Origin: Zanthoxylum bungeanum
Taxonomy: Eukaryota; Streptophyta; Magnoliopsida; Sapindales; Rutaceae
DNA: 64,000 nt
Reading direction: 5' to 3'
NCBI GenBank assembly: GCA_019454045.1
Contig: SKCR01034826.1
Coordinates: 1 to 64,000 of the forward strand
Shown here: one piece after another, positions 34,849-45,648 of the stretch
How positions within the stretch are numbered: position 1 is the first letter of the stretch
Layout: the number at the start of each line of letters is the position of its first letter
Position numbers and translations under genes: made by a program
The notes under the pieces: model-generated
The model's database searches: none
Seen by the model: only the letters and a program-made list of their open reading frames with translations
What the model was told of the DNA's origin: nothing

Positions 34849-36494
34849 ATGAGACGAACCAGAAGCTTTGAACTCAGACCGTTTGACCCGGAAATTGAAA
34901 GAACCATCAGACAGTTGAGAAGGGAAAGGCGAGAAGGCCAAGAAGCTTTAATCAACATGGAACCTGAACCTTTAGAGGTTGCACCACCAATATCTATTTG
35001 AGACAGAACCATTCCGGTGGTCAACGGCTTCATTTCCTGTATTGTACTTCCTCCTTTACCAGAAAATGCGTGTGACATCTAAACATGCATTCAGATGATT
35101 CAGCAGTCAGTGCAATTTGGAGGAAAAGCAATTGAAGATCTTAATACCCACATCAGCAACTTCCTAGAAGTTTGCGACACTTTCAATTACAACTGAGAAG
35201 CTGAAGAAGCTATGAGACTGCGTGTTTTTCCATACTCATTGAAAGACAGAGTTAAAGCTTGGCTACATTCACTACCAGCAGGTTCCATCACAACTTGGAA
35301 CACTTAGCCACCAAATTTCTTGCAAAATACTTTCCACCAGCCAGAACTGAAAAGCTGAGGAATGACATCACATCCTTTGTACAACAAGACTCAGAAAATC
35401 TCTAAGAAACTTGGGAAATGTACAAAGATTTGATCCGGAAATGTCCTCACCATGAGATTCCAAAATGGCTTCAAGTCCAAACTTTCTATAATGGACTTTC
35501 TGGACTGATGAGAACCACAATCGATGCTGCTGCTGGAGGAGCTTTGATGGCAAAAGGAGAAGATCAAACCTGAGACCTAATCGAAGAAATGACCAACAAT
35601 AATTCCTTGTGGCCAACAGAAAGAAGCATGATCCAAAGAATTACAGGAATTTATGAAGTTGGAGCCAATACAGCAGTCAACGCCAAGCTGGATTAGATAT
35701 GTAAATTCATGGAGACTCTCAGCACTCAAAGCAACATTGGAACTACAAGTTCACCATATGGAGGAGCACCAGAACCAAACCAACTTGAAGAGACGGTTAA
35801 TTATGTCAATAATTTCAACAGACAGGGGAACAATCCATATTCCAACACCTACAACCCATTGAATCATCCCAATTTTTCATGGGGCAATAATTCAGGGCAA
35901 AAGAACAATCCACCACCTGGATTCCAACAGCAGAACTATCCACCACCAGGATTTCAACAACAGAACAAAGGCCATGAACATGAAAAAGAACCATAAATGA
36001 AAGAATGGATTGCAGAGATGTTCAAAAAGCAACAAGCAGCATATGATGCTATATTTCAAAGCCAATCTGCTTCCATCAAAGCACTGGAGAATCAAATTGG
36101 ACAACTGGCCAATGCTCAGAGTTACAGACCACCAGGAAATCTTCCCAGCAATACAGAACCAAATCCAAGGAACGGAGGGAAGGAGCAATGTCAAGCCATC
36201 ACCTTGAAAAGCGGTACTGAAATCAACAAAGATGTTGGAATCAAGGCAACAATTGAAGAAGTTCCAAAAGATGCAGTTTCACAGATGGAGGAAAAAGAAG
36301 CAAAAGAAAAAGAAATAGATCAGATCATTCCACCTCCACATTTTCCTCAGCGTCTTCAGAAAAACAAACTGGACAAGCAGTTTGCTCGATTCCTAGAGGT
36401 TTTCAAAAAACAACACATCAACATCCCATTTTCAGAAGCCTTGGAAGAAATGCCCAGCTATGCCAAATTCATGAAAGATATTCTTTCACGAAAA
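34849..36494 (+). pseudogene. gag: Athila-like Gag of element Z, many stops
   Basis: Starts MRRTRSFELRPFDPEIERT, then the acidic segment EALINMEPEPLEV and the retrotransposon Gag core (HISNFLEVCDTFNYN, AWLHSLPAGSITTW near 35260-35300; WLQVQTFYNGLSGL near 35470). The Pro/Gln/Asn-rich region is near 35870-35960 (PPPGFQQQNYPPPGF) and the C-terminal stretch at 36360-36494 (RFLEVFKKQHINIPFSEAL). In-frame stops occur at about 34998, 35080, 35194, 35570 and 35995, and there is a frame change near 35306. Homologous to 55940-57560 of element A. Confidence 0.85.
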
Positions 36495-36500
36495 TGAAGA

Positions 36501-37024
36501 TTGGGAGATTACGAGACAGTAACATTGACGGAAGAATACAGTGCCATTATTCAAAGGAAACTTCCCCCGAAGTTGAAAGATCCTGGCAGTTTTACTGTCC
36601 CATGCACCATTGGAGAACATTACATCGGTAAGGCTTTATGTGATTTAGGTGCTAGTGTTAACTTAATGCATTTTTCTATTTACAGGAAACTGTAAATTGG
36701 AGAAGTAATGCCTATATCAGTCTCAGTACAACTTGCTGATCGAACGCTCGCATTTCCGAGAGGAGTCGTTGAAGATGTCCTGGTCAAAGTTGACAAACTC
36801 ATTCTCCTAGTAGATTTCATTATCCTAGACAAAGATGTGCCTATCATCATTGGGAGACCATTTTTGGCAACATGTCGAACTGTGATTGATGTACAAAAAA
36901 GAGAACTAACCATGAAAGTTCAGGACCAAGAAGTTACCTTCAATGTTTTCAAAGCCATGAAATTCCCAAGTGAAGAAAATGAGGAAGAATGTTTCAGAAT
37001 TGATGCTGTTGATAGCCTCATCTA
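36501..37024 (+). pseudogene. Aspartic protease region of element Z
   Basis: LKDPGSFTVPCTIGEHYIG, then the active-site-like CDLGASVNLM (near 36640) and the distal IIIGRPFLAT (near 36850). A TAA at about 36693 interrupts the frame. The catalytic DLGAS form is usual for Athila proteases. Confidence 0.85.
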
Positions 37025-37309
37025 GGATATTGATACAACTCCCACGGACAAACTTGAAGCTTGCATCACCAACATGACTGACAGCGAGCTAGATGTTGAA
37101 ATCCTGGAATGTATCAACTACCTTGACAAACCATTCCGATTCAAATCAACACCACCAGTTGAAAGTCCGGAACTGCTAAAAAAGATCGAATCAAGCCTTC
37201 GATTGAAGAACCACCACAACTGGAGCTGAAGTTACTTCCGAGCCATCTCAGGTATGCATTTCTTGGAAACTCTTCTGAATTACCTGTTATTATTTCTTCT
37301 TCGCTAACA

Positions 37310-38760
37310 TTGGAGCAGGAAGAAAAGTTGTTAAGAGTATTACGAGAACACAAGAGAGTCATTGGCTGGATTATAGCAGACATTCGAGGCATTAGTCCAT
37401 CATTTTTCATGCACAAGATTCTGATGAATGATGAGTACAAACCCACAGTGGAGCATCAACGGAGACTCAATCCAATCATGAAGGAGGTCGTGAAGAAAGA
37501 AATCATCAAATGGTTGGATGATGACATCATATACCCCATCTCAGACAGCACTTGGGTAAGTCCTATGCAGTGTGTACCGAAGAAAGGAGGAATTACTGTT
37601 GTCACCAATGAAAAGAACGAGCTGATTCCAACAAGAACAGTGACTGGATGGAGAGTATGCATGAACTACCGGAAGCTGAAAAAAGTAACAAGGAATGACC
37701 ATTTCTGCTACCATTTATTGACCAGATGTTAGATAGACTGGCGGGACATGAGTTCTATTGCTTTTTGGATGGATATTCAGGATACAATCAGATTTCCATC
37801 GCCCCAGAAGATCAGGAAAAAACCACATTTACATGTCCCTATGGTACTTTTTCTTTCCGCAGAATGCCATTTGGATTATGTAATGCTCCCGCCACATTTC
37901 AGCGTTGCATGATGGCCATTTTCTCAGACATGCTGGAGCAGAGTATGGAAGTTTTTATGGATGACTTCTCTGTGTTTGGAGATTCTTTTGACCACTGTTT
38001 GCAAAATTTGGAACATGTGTTACAAAGATGTGAAGATACGAACCTGGTACTCAACTGGGAGAAATACCACTTCATGGTATAGGAAGGCATTGTTCTTGGA
38101 CATAGGATCTCACAAAAGGGAATCGAGGTAGACAAAGCAAAGATCAAAACAATTGAGAAATTACCTCTACCAACATCAGTCAAAGGGATTCAGAGCTTTC
38201 TTGGACATGCTGGCTTTTACAGGATATTATCAAAGACTTTTCCAAGATTGCTAAACCTCTATGCAATCTCTGGAGAAGGATGTGTCTTTCAACTTCACTA
38301 AAGATTGCCATGAAGCTTTTGAGATCTTAAAACAGAAGCCGCTCTCTGCCCCCATCATTTTAGCACTAGACTGGACCCTTCCATTTGAGGTCATGTGCGA
38401 TGCTAGTGATTTTAATGTAGGTGTAGTTTTGGGACAACGCAAAGCAAAGATTTTCCACACCATCTACTACTCCAACAGAACTTTGAATGAAGCTCAACTC
38501 AACTACACAACCACTGAAAAAGAGTTGCTCGCAGTTGTGTACGCTTTTGACAAATTCCGCTCCTATCTACTGGGTCCTAAAGTGGTGGTCTACACAGATC
38601 ATTCAGCAATCAAATACTTGATCACGAAGAAAGATGCCAAACCCAGATTGATCCGTTGGATACTTCTTCTGCAAGAATTTGACGTGGAGATCAGAGACAG
38701 GAAAGAGACAGAGAATCAAGTGGCAGATCATCTATCGAGGCTTGAGAATGGAGAAACAGC
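37310..38760 (+). pseudogene. Reverse transcriptase and RNase H of element Z
   Basis: RT motifs: WVSPMQCVPKKGG (near 37552), MNYRKLKKVTRNDHF, FLDGYSGYNQI, FRRMPFGLCNAPATFQ (near 37858) and the catalytic FMDDF (near 37957). A frameshift near 37730 and a TAG near 38080 break it. RNase H follows ([15 protein letters not shown] near 38390, [29 protein letters not shown] near 38593, then ADHLSRLE near 38727). All catalytic-type motifs are visible, but no continuous frame spans them. Element A has lost this region. Confidence 0.9.
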
Positions 38761-40139
38761 TGGCAAAGAACTGACAATCAAAGAAACTTTTCCAGATGAA
38801 CAGCTGTTTGTCATGAAACAGCAGGATGTCCCTTGGTATGCTGACTATATCAACTTCATTGTATCAGGAAAATGGCTGTTGGAATGGACAACTCCGCAAA
38901 GGAAAAAGTTCTTCAAAGAAGTCAAGCACTATGTCTGGGATGAGCCGTACCTGTTCAAACGATGTGCTGATCAATTATTGAGGCGTTGTGTTCCACAGGA
39001 GGAAATCAACAGTGTTTTACAGCACTGTCATTCATCACCATATGGCGGACACTTCAGCGGGAATAAAACTGCAGCCAAAGTCCTACAATCAGGTTTATTC
39101 TGGCCCACTCTTTTTAAAGATGCTTATCTTTTTGCTCTTCAATGTGACAGGTGCCAGAGAACATGGAATATTTCGAGGAGAAATGAAGGACCATTGCAAA
39201 ACATTCTGGAAGTATAGATATTTGATGTGTGGGGTATTGATTTTATGGGACCCTTTGTTCCATCATTCGGAAACCTGTACATCCTGGTTGTTGTAGACTA
39301 CGTCTCCAAATGGGTTGAAGAAATTGCACTGCCATCCAATGATTCAAAAGTGGTGATCAAATTCCTGAAAAAGAACATTTTCACTCGGTTCGGAACACCT
39401 AGGGCAATTATCAGTGATTGTGGCTCACATTTCTCCAACAGATACTTTGATGCACTCCTATCCAAATATGGAGTTACTCACAAGGTTGCCACTGCTTATC
39501 ATCCACAGTCAAATTGACAGGTTGAAGTTTCAACAAAGAAATCAAAAGAATCTTGGAAGAACGTTGGATCAACAAAGAGGGACTGGTCAACAAAACTGGA
39601 TGACGCATTATGGGCCTATTGGACAGCTTACAAGACACCCATTGGTATGTCCCCATATCGATTGGTGTTGGGAAAACATGTCATCTGCCAGTTGAGCTTG
39701 AACACAAGGCGTACTGGGCACAGAAGAAGTTGAATCTTGATTCACAAGCTGCATGAGAGAAACGACTTCACAAGCTCAACGAATTGGAGGATTTTCATCT
39801 ACAAGCTTATGAGAATGCCAGATTGTACAAAGAAAAGACCAAGAAATGGCATGACCGAAAAATAGTGCACAGACAGTTGGAACCAAGGCAGCATGTGTTG
39901 TTGTACAAATGAAGGTTGAAACTTTTCCCTGGAAAGTTGAAATCAAGGTGGTCAGGTCCTTTTGTGATCACTCAGGTTTTCCATATGGAGCTGTTGAGTT
40001 ACTGGATCCCAACACCAACAACACATTCAAGGTTAACAGTCAGCGTGTCAAGCACTACTGGGGAGATCATTTGAGCGACAAAAAGAAAGTGTCACACTTT
40101 CAGATCCAACCTAACGTTCGGGCAGTCACGTCTAGCTGA
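38761..40139 (+). pseudogene. Integrase of element Z
   Basis: Zinc-binding domain (H...H...CDRCQR near 39015-39155), core with the first Asp in GIDFMGPF (near 39236) and the second in IISDCGSHF (near 39407), then HPQSN followed by TGA at 39516. TAG near 39216 and frame changes after 39520 disrupt the rest. The C-terminal part reads FPWKVEIKVVRSF and VKHYWGDHL, ending at 40137-40139. The corresponding C-terminus survives in A at 58180-58520. Confidence 0.88.
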
Positions 40140-40251
40140 CGACGTTAAACTTAGCGCTCGCAGTGAGGCAACCCATACAATTTGTGTATATATTATGATT
40201 TGGTGTGTTTTATTTTTTGTGTTTAATTTTTGCAGGTAAAGTCATTTCACG
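40140..40251 (+). promoter_or_regulatory. Post-integrase linker with conserved hairpin motif and splice acceptor, Z
   Basis: GACGTTAAACTTAGCGCTCG is followed by GAGGCAACCCAT, a motif I associate with Athila elements after pol. A pyrimidine-rich stretch ends TTTTTGCAG/GTAAAG at 40233-40235, 17 bp before the ATG of the next frame. It could serve a spliced mRNA for the downstream genes. Confidence 0.5.
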
Positions 40252-40830
40252 ATGGAAGAAGCTCTCGCAAATCTTCACAAGTAATTTCCTTCTCTCCCTC
40301 AAAAATCTCTGATGAAAGTCTACAAAGCTCGCTTGGAATGGATGAGACTGTTGATGATCAAAGGTATTCCAACTGACATTCGTTGGATTATTGAAGCACG
40401 GGTCCGATTGGCAGGTGAGTCTTCTGAATCTTTTATTTCACATCTATCTGGTTTTGGAAGAAGCACCTATGCAAAGGAAACGTAGAGCTAAGCAAATGGG
40501 TGTTTGTTACAAATGTGCACGCTGGAATTGCAATACTCGTTGTCGTTCTTTAGGAATGGTGTCTGATAATCGCGAAGAAAAAATTAAATTCATTAGGGAT
40601 GGCTTGAGTAAGTAGTCTGTAGATGATATATCTTCAACTCTTGAGACACATCCCAGTGGATATGTTCATATAGCCATTCCCAAATTACATACACAATTCC
40701 AAAAAGAAAGACAACTGTTAAGTCTCGGGAATCTGACTCAAAAAGACCTTGTTTGCCAATTTATAAGAAAATTGGATGGGAAGCTTGTCCCTGATGCATC
40801 GACGTCAATCAAGCTGTAAATTCTTGCACA
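40252..40830 (+). pseudogene. Cysteine-rich basic protein gene carried by Z, broken
   Basis: Collinear with the intact frame at 58659-59348 of element A. Broken by TAA at 40288-40290 and by lesions near 40470-40485 and at 40615-40617. Recognisable parts are SLMKVYKARLEWMRLLMIK, RWIIEARVRLAGES, a Cys cluster (VCYKCARWNCNTRC) after a basic stretch, and GMVSDNREEKIKFIRDGL. See the A copy for interpretation. Confidence 0.75.
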
Positions 40831-41051
40831 TATTATATCTCTTTGTCTTTTCCTAATAAATGTGAATTGGTTTGTAGTTTTCTTTTATTTTCTCCGACAG
40901 GATCTAGATCTTTTTTACTATCACGATTTATTTTACTATTTAACTAATAATTGTCATTTGGCAGGTACTAGTGCTATTATTTTTACTCACCCTTTTCAGG
41001 TGTTATAAATTCAACTCATCATTGCACTTTTGAAGATATCCAGAGTAAAAC

Positions 41052-41700
41052 ATGGAAGCACTTCAATGAGACGAGTTGAAAACATTTCTGTGTTTTGCGG
41101 TACTATTGTTGGTGTTAAACCACAATACATAGAAGCAGCACATGAATTGGATCGAGTCTTAGCTACAAGAATATGCACTTAGTATATGGCGGAGGCAATC
41201 TTGGACTAATGGGGATTGTTTCAAAGGCCGTACAGGAAGGAGGTAGTCAAGTTTTGGGAATCATTCCAAAACCCTTGGCGGAGGCAAATCTTATTGGACC
41301 ATCAAACGAGAAGAACTATTGTGCCAGGTATGTCTGAACGACTGGTAGAAATGATTAACCGTGCTGATGTTTTTATTGCTTGCCAGGTGGCTTGGGTACA
41401 TTGGAGGAAATGTTTACAGTGTTATCTTGGGCGAACCTGAACATACACCAGAAACCGCTTGGACTGTACAACGTTGAAGGATTTTATGATTTTCTTTGTG
41501 TGTTTCTTGATGATGCCCGGAGAAATGGGTTCGTGTCAAAACCTTTAAAAGAACTCCTCTTCACTGCCAGAACTGCTCCGGATCTAATTGACCAAATCTT
41601 AGCCTATGAACCACAAATTGACCCTATCCTTTCAAAGATAAATTGGTCCGAGGACGATCGTGGTAAGAGGCGTCGGATTAATCCGGATCTTAACCTTTAA
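41052..41700 (+). pseudogene. LOG-type cytokinin-activating enzyme gene captured by Z, broken
   Basis: The last 107 codons are open (41380-41700), including GTLEEMFTVLSWANLNIHQK and ELLFTARTAPDLIDQILAY. Upstream, the N-terminal CVFCG region, YGGGNLGLMG and the AEANLIGPSN region are recognisable in shifting frames. Several stops and indels occur between 41064 and 41390, including loss of a base within the PGGLGT motif (around 41383). Same extent and terminus (INPDLNL) as the A copy at 59456-60132. No introns separate the parts, although host LOG genes normally have several, which points to capture of a processed RNA. Confidence 0.88.
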
Positions 41701-41759
41701 CTTTTCGTGTAGAATTTCAGTTAACCAGGTTTATCTTCTAAACTCTTCTTCTATTGTTT

Positions 41760-41781
41760 AAGACATTGGGGACAATGTCTT
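41760..41781 (+). other. Perfect stem-loop after LOG in Z
   Basis: AAGACATTG, loop GGGA, CAATGTCTT. Followed by TTTAGGTTTGGGGGAGG, a polypurine-like tract. Present in A at 60190-60211. Similar ATTGGGGACAAT motifs recur in Athila elements as I remember them. Confidence 0.75.
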
Positions 41782-42228
41782 ATTTAGGTTTGGGGGAGGA
41801 AATTAGTTGATCAGTATCTTGTTTTTAGTTGTGTGTTGTTTTATTTTTAGTCCAAAAGTTTTCGAAAAATACAAAAAAATTGAAAAATTTTCAAAAATTA
41901 CAAAAATATTTTGCATTTTTGTTTTTATTTTGACTAAAAAGGTGAAATTGGTGAGAGATAGATGTGTAAGGAGTTCCCATTCCTGATACGTATTTCAACC
42001 CATTTTCGAAACAAGTTAATTTTTGTTTATTTCCTTTTGAATTATTTAATTTGTAAATTCTCCATAAAATTGACTAAAATGGATCTTCATATGCTCAGTT
42101 GGCAGGTATTATCAACATGCATGGTAACATACAGACATGAGCTGTAATTGAAAAGTTTGTAATATTCAGTGCTCTATTTTAATTGGAGGAAGCATCTATG
42201 AAAAGCATTGGAGTAAAAAAAAACGTTA

Positions 42229-42470
42229 TGAGATCCGAGTTATTAAGTCTGTAGGGGTGTTTTAACACTTAGTGCCCTAAAACCAACTGGTTTGGGAGTC
42301 ACTGGCCCAAAGCTCGCTACATGGATCAAGGATGTTGCAAAAATATATATATCTGAAGTCTGAGTAATTAAGTCTGTAAGGGTGTCTTAACACCTGGTGC
42401 CCTAAAGCCAACTGGTTTGGGAGCCACCGACCCAACACTCGCTACATAGATGGAAGATATTATATATAAA
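42229..42470 (+). repeat. Tandem duplicated ~125-bp structured element in the 3' region of Z
   Basis: Two units each contain TTAAGTCTGTA, a hairpin GGTGT...ACACC or its variant enclosed by AGGG/CCCT, then CCAACTGGTTTGGGAG and CCCAA, then CTCGCTACAT. Same duplication in A at 60664-60893. Confidence 0.7.
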
Positions 42471-43011
42471 TAAAAAAATCAAAGAAAAAAATCAGAAAAA
42501 TGAGAAAAATTATTCCACTGCTGCAAAAAGGTGTGAATCTGATAAAACTTTATGACAAAAATATTACTCTCTTATCAACTGCACTTGTGACTGTTGTGGG
42601 CAAAAATGAGTTGATTAATATTTTGTTGGCTATATATATGGAGAATGGTAAATATAATCGGAGAATTTACTTTTTCGGTAATTTAGAAAGAAAGAAAACA
42701 ACTAGTGACTTGGAGTAGAAGTTTCACCTGATTAGTCACTAACTTCTTTATTCTCTTTTCTATTGTCTTTTTGCTTTTGTGTGCATTAGTCTCACTACCT
42801 TTTTAATTTTGTAAAATATTTGTGGGTATCATTGTTGTAAACCCTCACGAGACTACAACTCGTCCACTAAGGACACCTGGGGGTTTAAAGGCTTGTTGCA
42901 TACGCTAAATGCAACCGTGATCCCTACGAAAGTGGCTTAGTTTTAAAGATGTTTATGTTATTTTATTCTGTAGTTTGCTCGAGGACTAGCAAAATTTTAG
43001 GTTTGGGCGTG
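42471..43011 (+). other. 3' untranslated end of Z with polypurine tract
   Basis: Non-coding AT-rich DNA. A 72-codon frame at 42500-42718 is not preserved in A. The tract TTAGGTTTGGGCGTG (42997-43011) lies directly before the 3' LTR. Confidence 0.65.
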
Positions 43012-45067
43012 CGATGACTGGTAAATGTATCACTATTTCTCACTCATTTGACCTAATATTTTGAATAGATTCTTGAGTTTTGTGAATATTTTGATGTGTT
43101 TTGTGTTATTTTATAGATAAATAAAGTTTCAGGACTCTCTGTAGGTGATTTGGGGCAAAAACAGTGAAAAACGGACAAAAGGGTAATTTGGTAATTTTAC
43201 GCGTCGCGACGCCTAACATGCGCCATGAGTTGCTAATGTGCGCCGGGGGACACATATCAGAATCTGAAAAGTTTGACTTGCTAACGTGCGTCGTGCCACT
43301 TGTCAACATCACAGCCGATCTGCTAACGTGCGTCGTGCCACGTGTCATCATCCTATGGTGCCGACAATCACCATCGCCACGTGTCGCCATGTGTCACTCT
43401 ACGTGTCAGCCACGTCATCGTCCATATCAGCAGTAGACCGAGTCAACTCGCTACGTCAGCGCCACATCATCATCAGCCAATCACAGCGTGCCACGTGTCG
43501 CAATCATACGGTGCCGACAATCACTTTCGCCACATCATCTCCACGCCATCGCCACGTCAGCACAATTATTGAGTCAATTATCCACATCGCCACGTCATCG
43601 GATAAGAATCTGAAGCAGCCAACCAGAGCGCGACATGTTGCGCGTCGCGACGTGCACTCCTTACCGAGGCCTATAAATTCAGCTCGAGGTTTCGGTTTCA
43701 GATGTACCTTTCTCTCTGAATTCTCTGATGTAAATAGGGAGTTTTCATATCTAGTTTATTTTAATTTCAGTTTTGTAATTAATTTTACTTACGTTCTGTA
43801 ATAATAATTTATTTTCTTTACTTTTTCATTTTTTACTATTCAACATGAGGAGGTAACTTCCCCCTGCTATGGTGAAAGGTAAAACTTTTATTACTGCTAT
43901 TTAGATTAATCTCCATTAATTATAATATATTCACTATTTAAAATTTGACTTAATGAGGATATCGCTATATTGGCCGGTTGGTAATTGATATTAAATTGAT
44001 TTTAATTTTACTAAGCAATGATACTGCATGGTTGGTCGGTTGGTAATTTACCGCCTATATGGCAGGTTTATGGACAAATATTACCGTCTTAATGGCTGGT
44101 TGGACTTAATTTGACTTAATCAGGTTACCGCATATATGACTGGTTGGTAATACTATCACAAGTTAATATATTAAATTAAGGGAGATATCTAAAATAGTAG
44201 TAAAAGTAGATCCTTTAACCCTAACATTTTATTTTATTGTAATTTTACTTTTTAGTATTTACTTTACCGCACTTACTTTTCAGCATTTTTACTTTATGTC
44301 TTTTACTTTTAAGTTTTTGCTAGCCCTAGTTATGTGTCGTAACTAAGTTAGTTATCTAGGGTTGTGATGAATTCTAATATCACCGGTTTATAAGGGGTTA
44401 TTTTATAGTTTGGGTAATTTAAAGGTTTACTTATTAAGTCTTAAGCTTAATGCGTCTTGTTAATTGGCCACTAATAAGATTGATCTGGTAAATCTAAAAT
44501 AAACTTGACAAATGAATTTTAGGTTTCAGCCTTAGACTTAGTAACCCACGATCTTCATTGAGGATAGATAACCCTTTAATAGATTTCCTTACAGGATAGA
44601 CATATATCTGTCGGACGGGGGTAACCATAATTGGAACTTAATCTTAATGAATCCATGTAATTTGGTTGACATAGACATATGGTTCAATTGGGTTATAATG
44701 GGTATTTGCATTTGACCATCGACATAGGCTTTTTGATAATTTCGTGTTCCAGGTTAGTAAACCGATATATTACACAAACATAAAATAACCACTTCATTTT
44801 TAATTAGATATTGGAAGAAATCACAACCCTTGATAGTTTTATAAATTTGAATTTTCCTCAACCTACTTTGCGGAATTTTATTTACTTGTTTTTAAATTTA
44901 AAATCATCATTATTCCCAATGAATCAATCGACCTGTTAGATACTAGTAATCATTTGACCTCATAAAATTAATAGATTAGGTATTAAGTCCTCGTGAGATC
45001 GATACTTTTTATACTACTTGAACGATACGTACGCTTGCGTTATACGCATGTGATTACGCACCGGTCA
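43012..45067 (+). repeat. 3' LTR of element Z
   Basis: About 2,056 bp, direct repeat of 32675-34716. The first base is C where the 5' LTR has T (CGATGACTGG). It includes the G-box cluster and TATA box. Confidence 0.88.
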
Positions 45068-45632
45068 GATGGCCATTAAACATATCCTGAAGTATCTAAA
45101 AGGTACCTAGGATAAGTTAATAATTTATGGAGGAAACGAACTGCAAGTTAACGGGTATACGGATTCCGATTTCCAATCGGATCCCGATGATAGAAAGTCT
45201 ACATCTGGATTCGTATTTACCCTTAACGGAGGTGCAATTTGTTAGAAGAGTTCCAAACAGGGATGGACAACAGATTCCACCACTGAGGCGGAATACATTG
45301 CAGCTTCTGAAGCTGCAAATGAAGCTGTGTGGATAAAGAACTTTGTCACAGAATTGGGAGTTGTCCCAAGTATCGAGAATGCGATTCCGTTATACTGTGA
45401 TAATACTGGAGCCATTGCGCAAGCAAAGGAACCGAGGGCGCATCAGAAGTCGAAGCATGTGGAACGAAAGTACCACATCATTCGAGAGATTGTGTCCCGA
45501 TGGGACATTATCGTGTGCAAGGTACCGAGTGAAGATAATGTAGCAGACCCGCTGACGAAGGCCATACCTCCGAAGTTGTTTGATAAACACATGGAGTCGA
45601 TGGGTATTAGATACAATCGTTATTGGCACTAG
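45068..45632 (+). pseudogene. Copia RT end and RNase H of element Y, 3' part
   Basis: Starts with the right-hand GATGG duplication and resumes the RT frame (MAIKHILKYLKGT). RNase H follows: YTDSDFQSDPDDRKSTSGF, a TAG near 45242, then TTEAEYIAASEAANEAVW, PLYCDNTGAIAQAKEPRAHQ and DNVADPLTKAIPP, ending at 45630-45632 (RYNRYWH). The stops show the copy is inactive. Confidence 0.9.
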
Positions 45633-45648
45633 AGCAAGTGAGAGTTTT
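45632..45648 (+). other. Polypurine tract of element Y
   Basis: GAGCAAGTGAGAGTTT directly before TGTTGGGGTT. Confidence 0.7.

Larger units (their letters stand above)
32675..45067 (+). mobile_element. Element Z: Athila-like Ty3/gypsy retrotransposon carrying a Cys-rich gene and a LOG gene
   Basis: 12,393 bp. LTRs 32675-34716 and 43012-45067 end CACCGGTCA. Exact target duplication GATGG. The primer site resembles that for Asp-tRNA. Order: gag, protease, RT, RNase H, integrase, cysteine-rich frame, LOG, long structured 3' region, polypurine tract. The gag style, primer site and conserved post-integrase hairpin indicate the Athila lineage. Stops and frameshifts occur throughout pol. It differs from A chiefly in U3 and in retaining pol. 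Confidence 0.93.

Noticed and set aside
42500..42718. 72-codon frame in the 3' region of Z
   Set aside because: Not preserved in the homologous region of element A, so it is probably non-coding.
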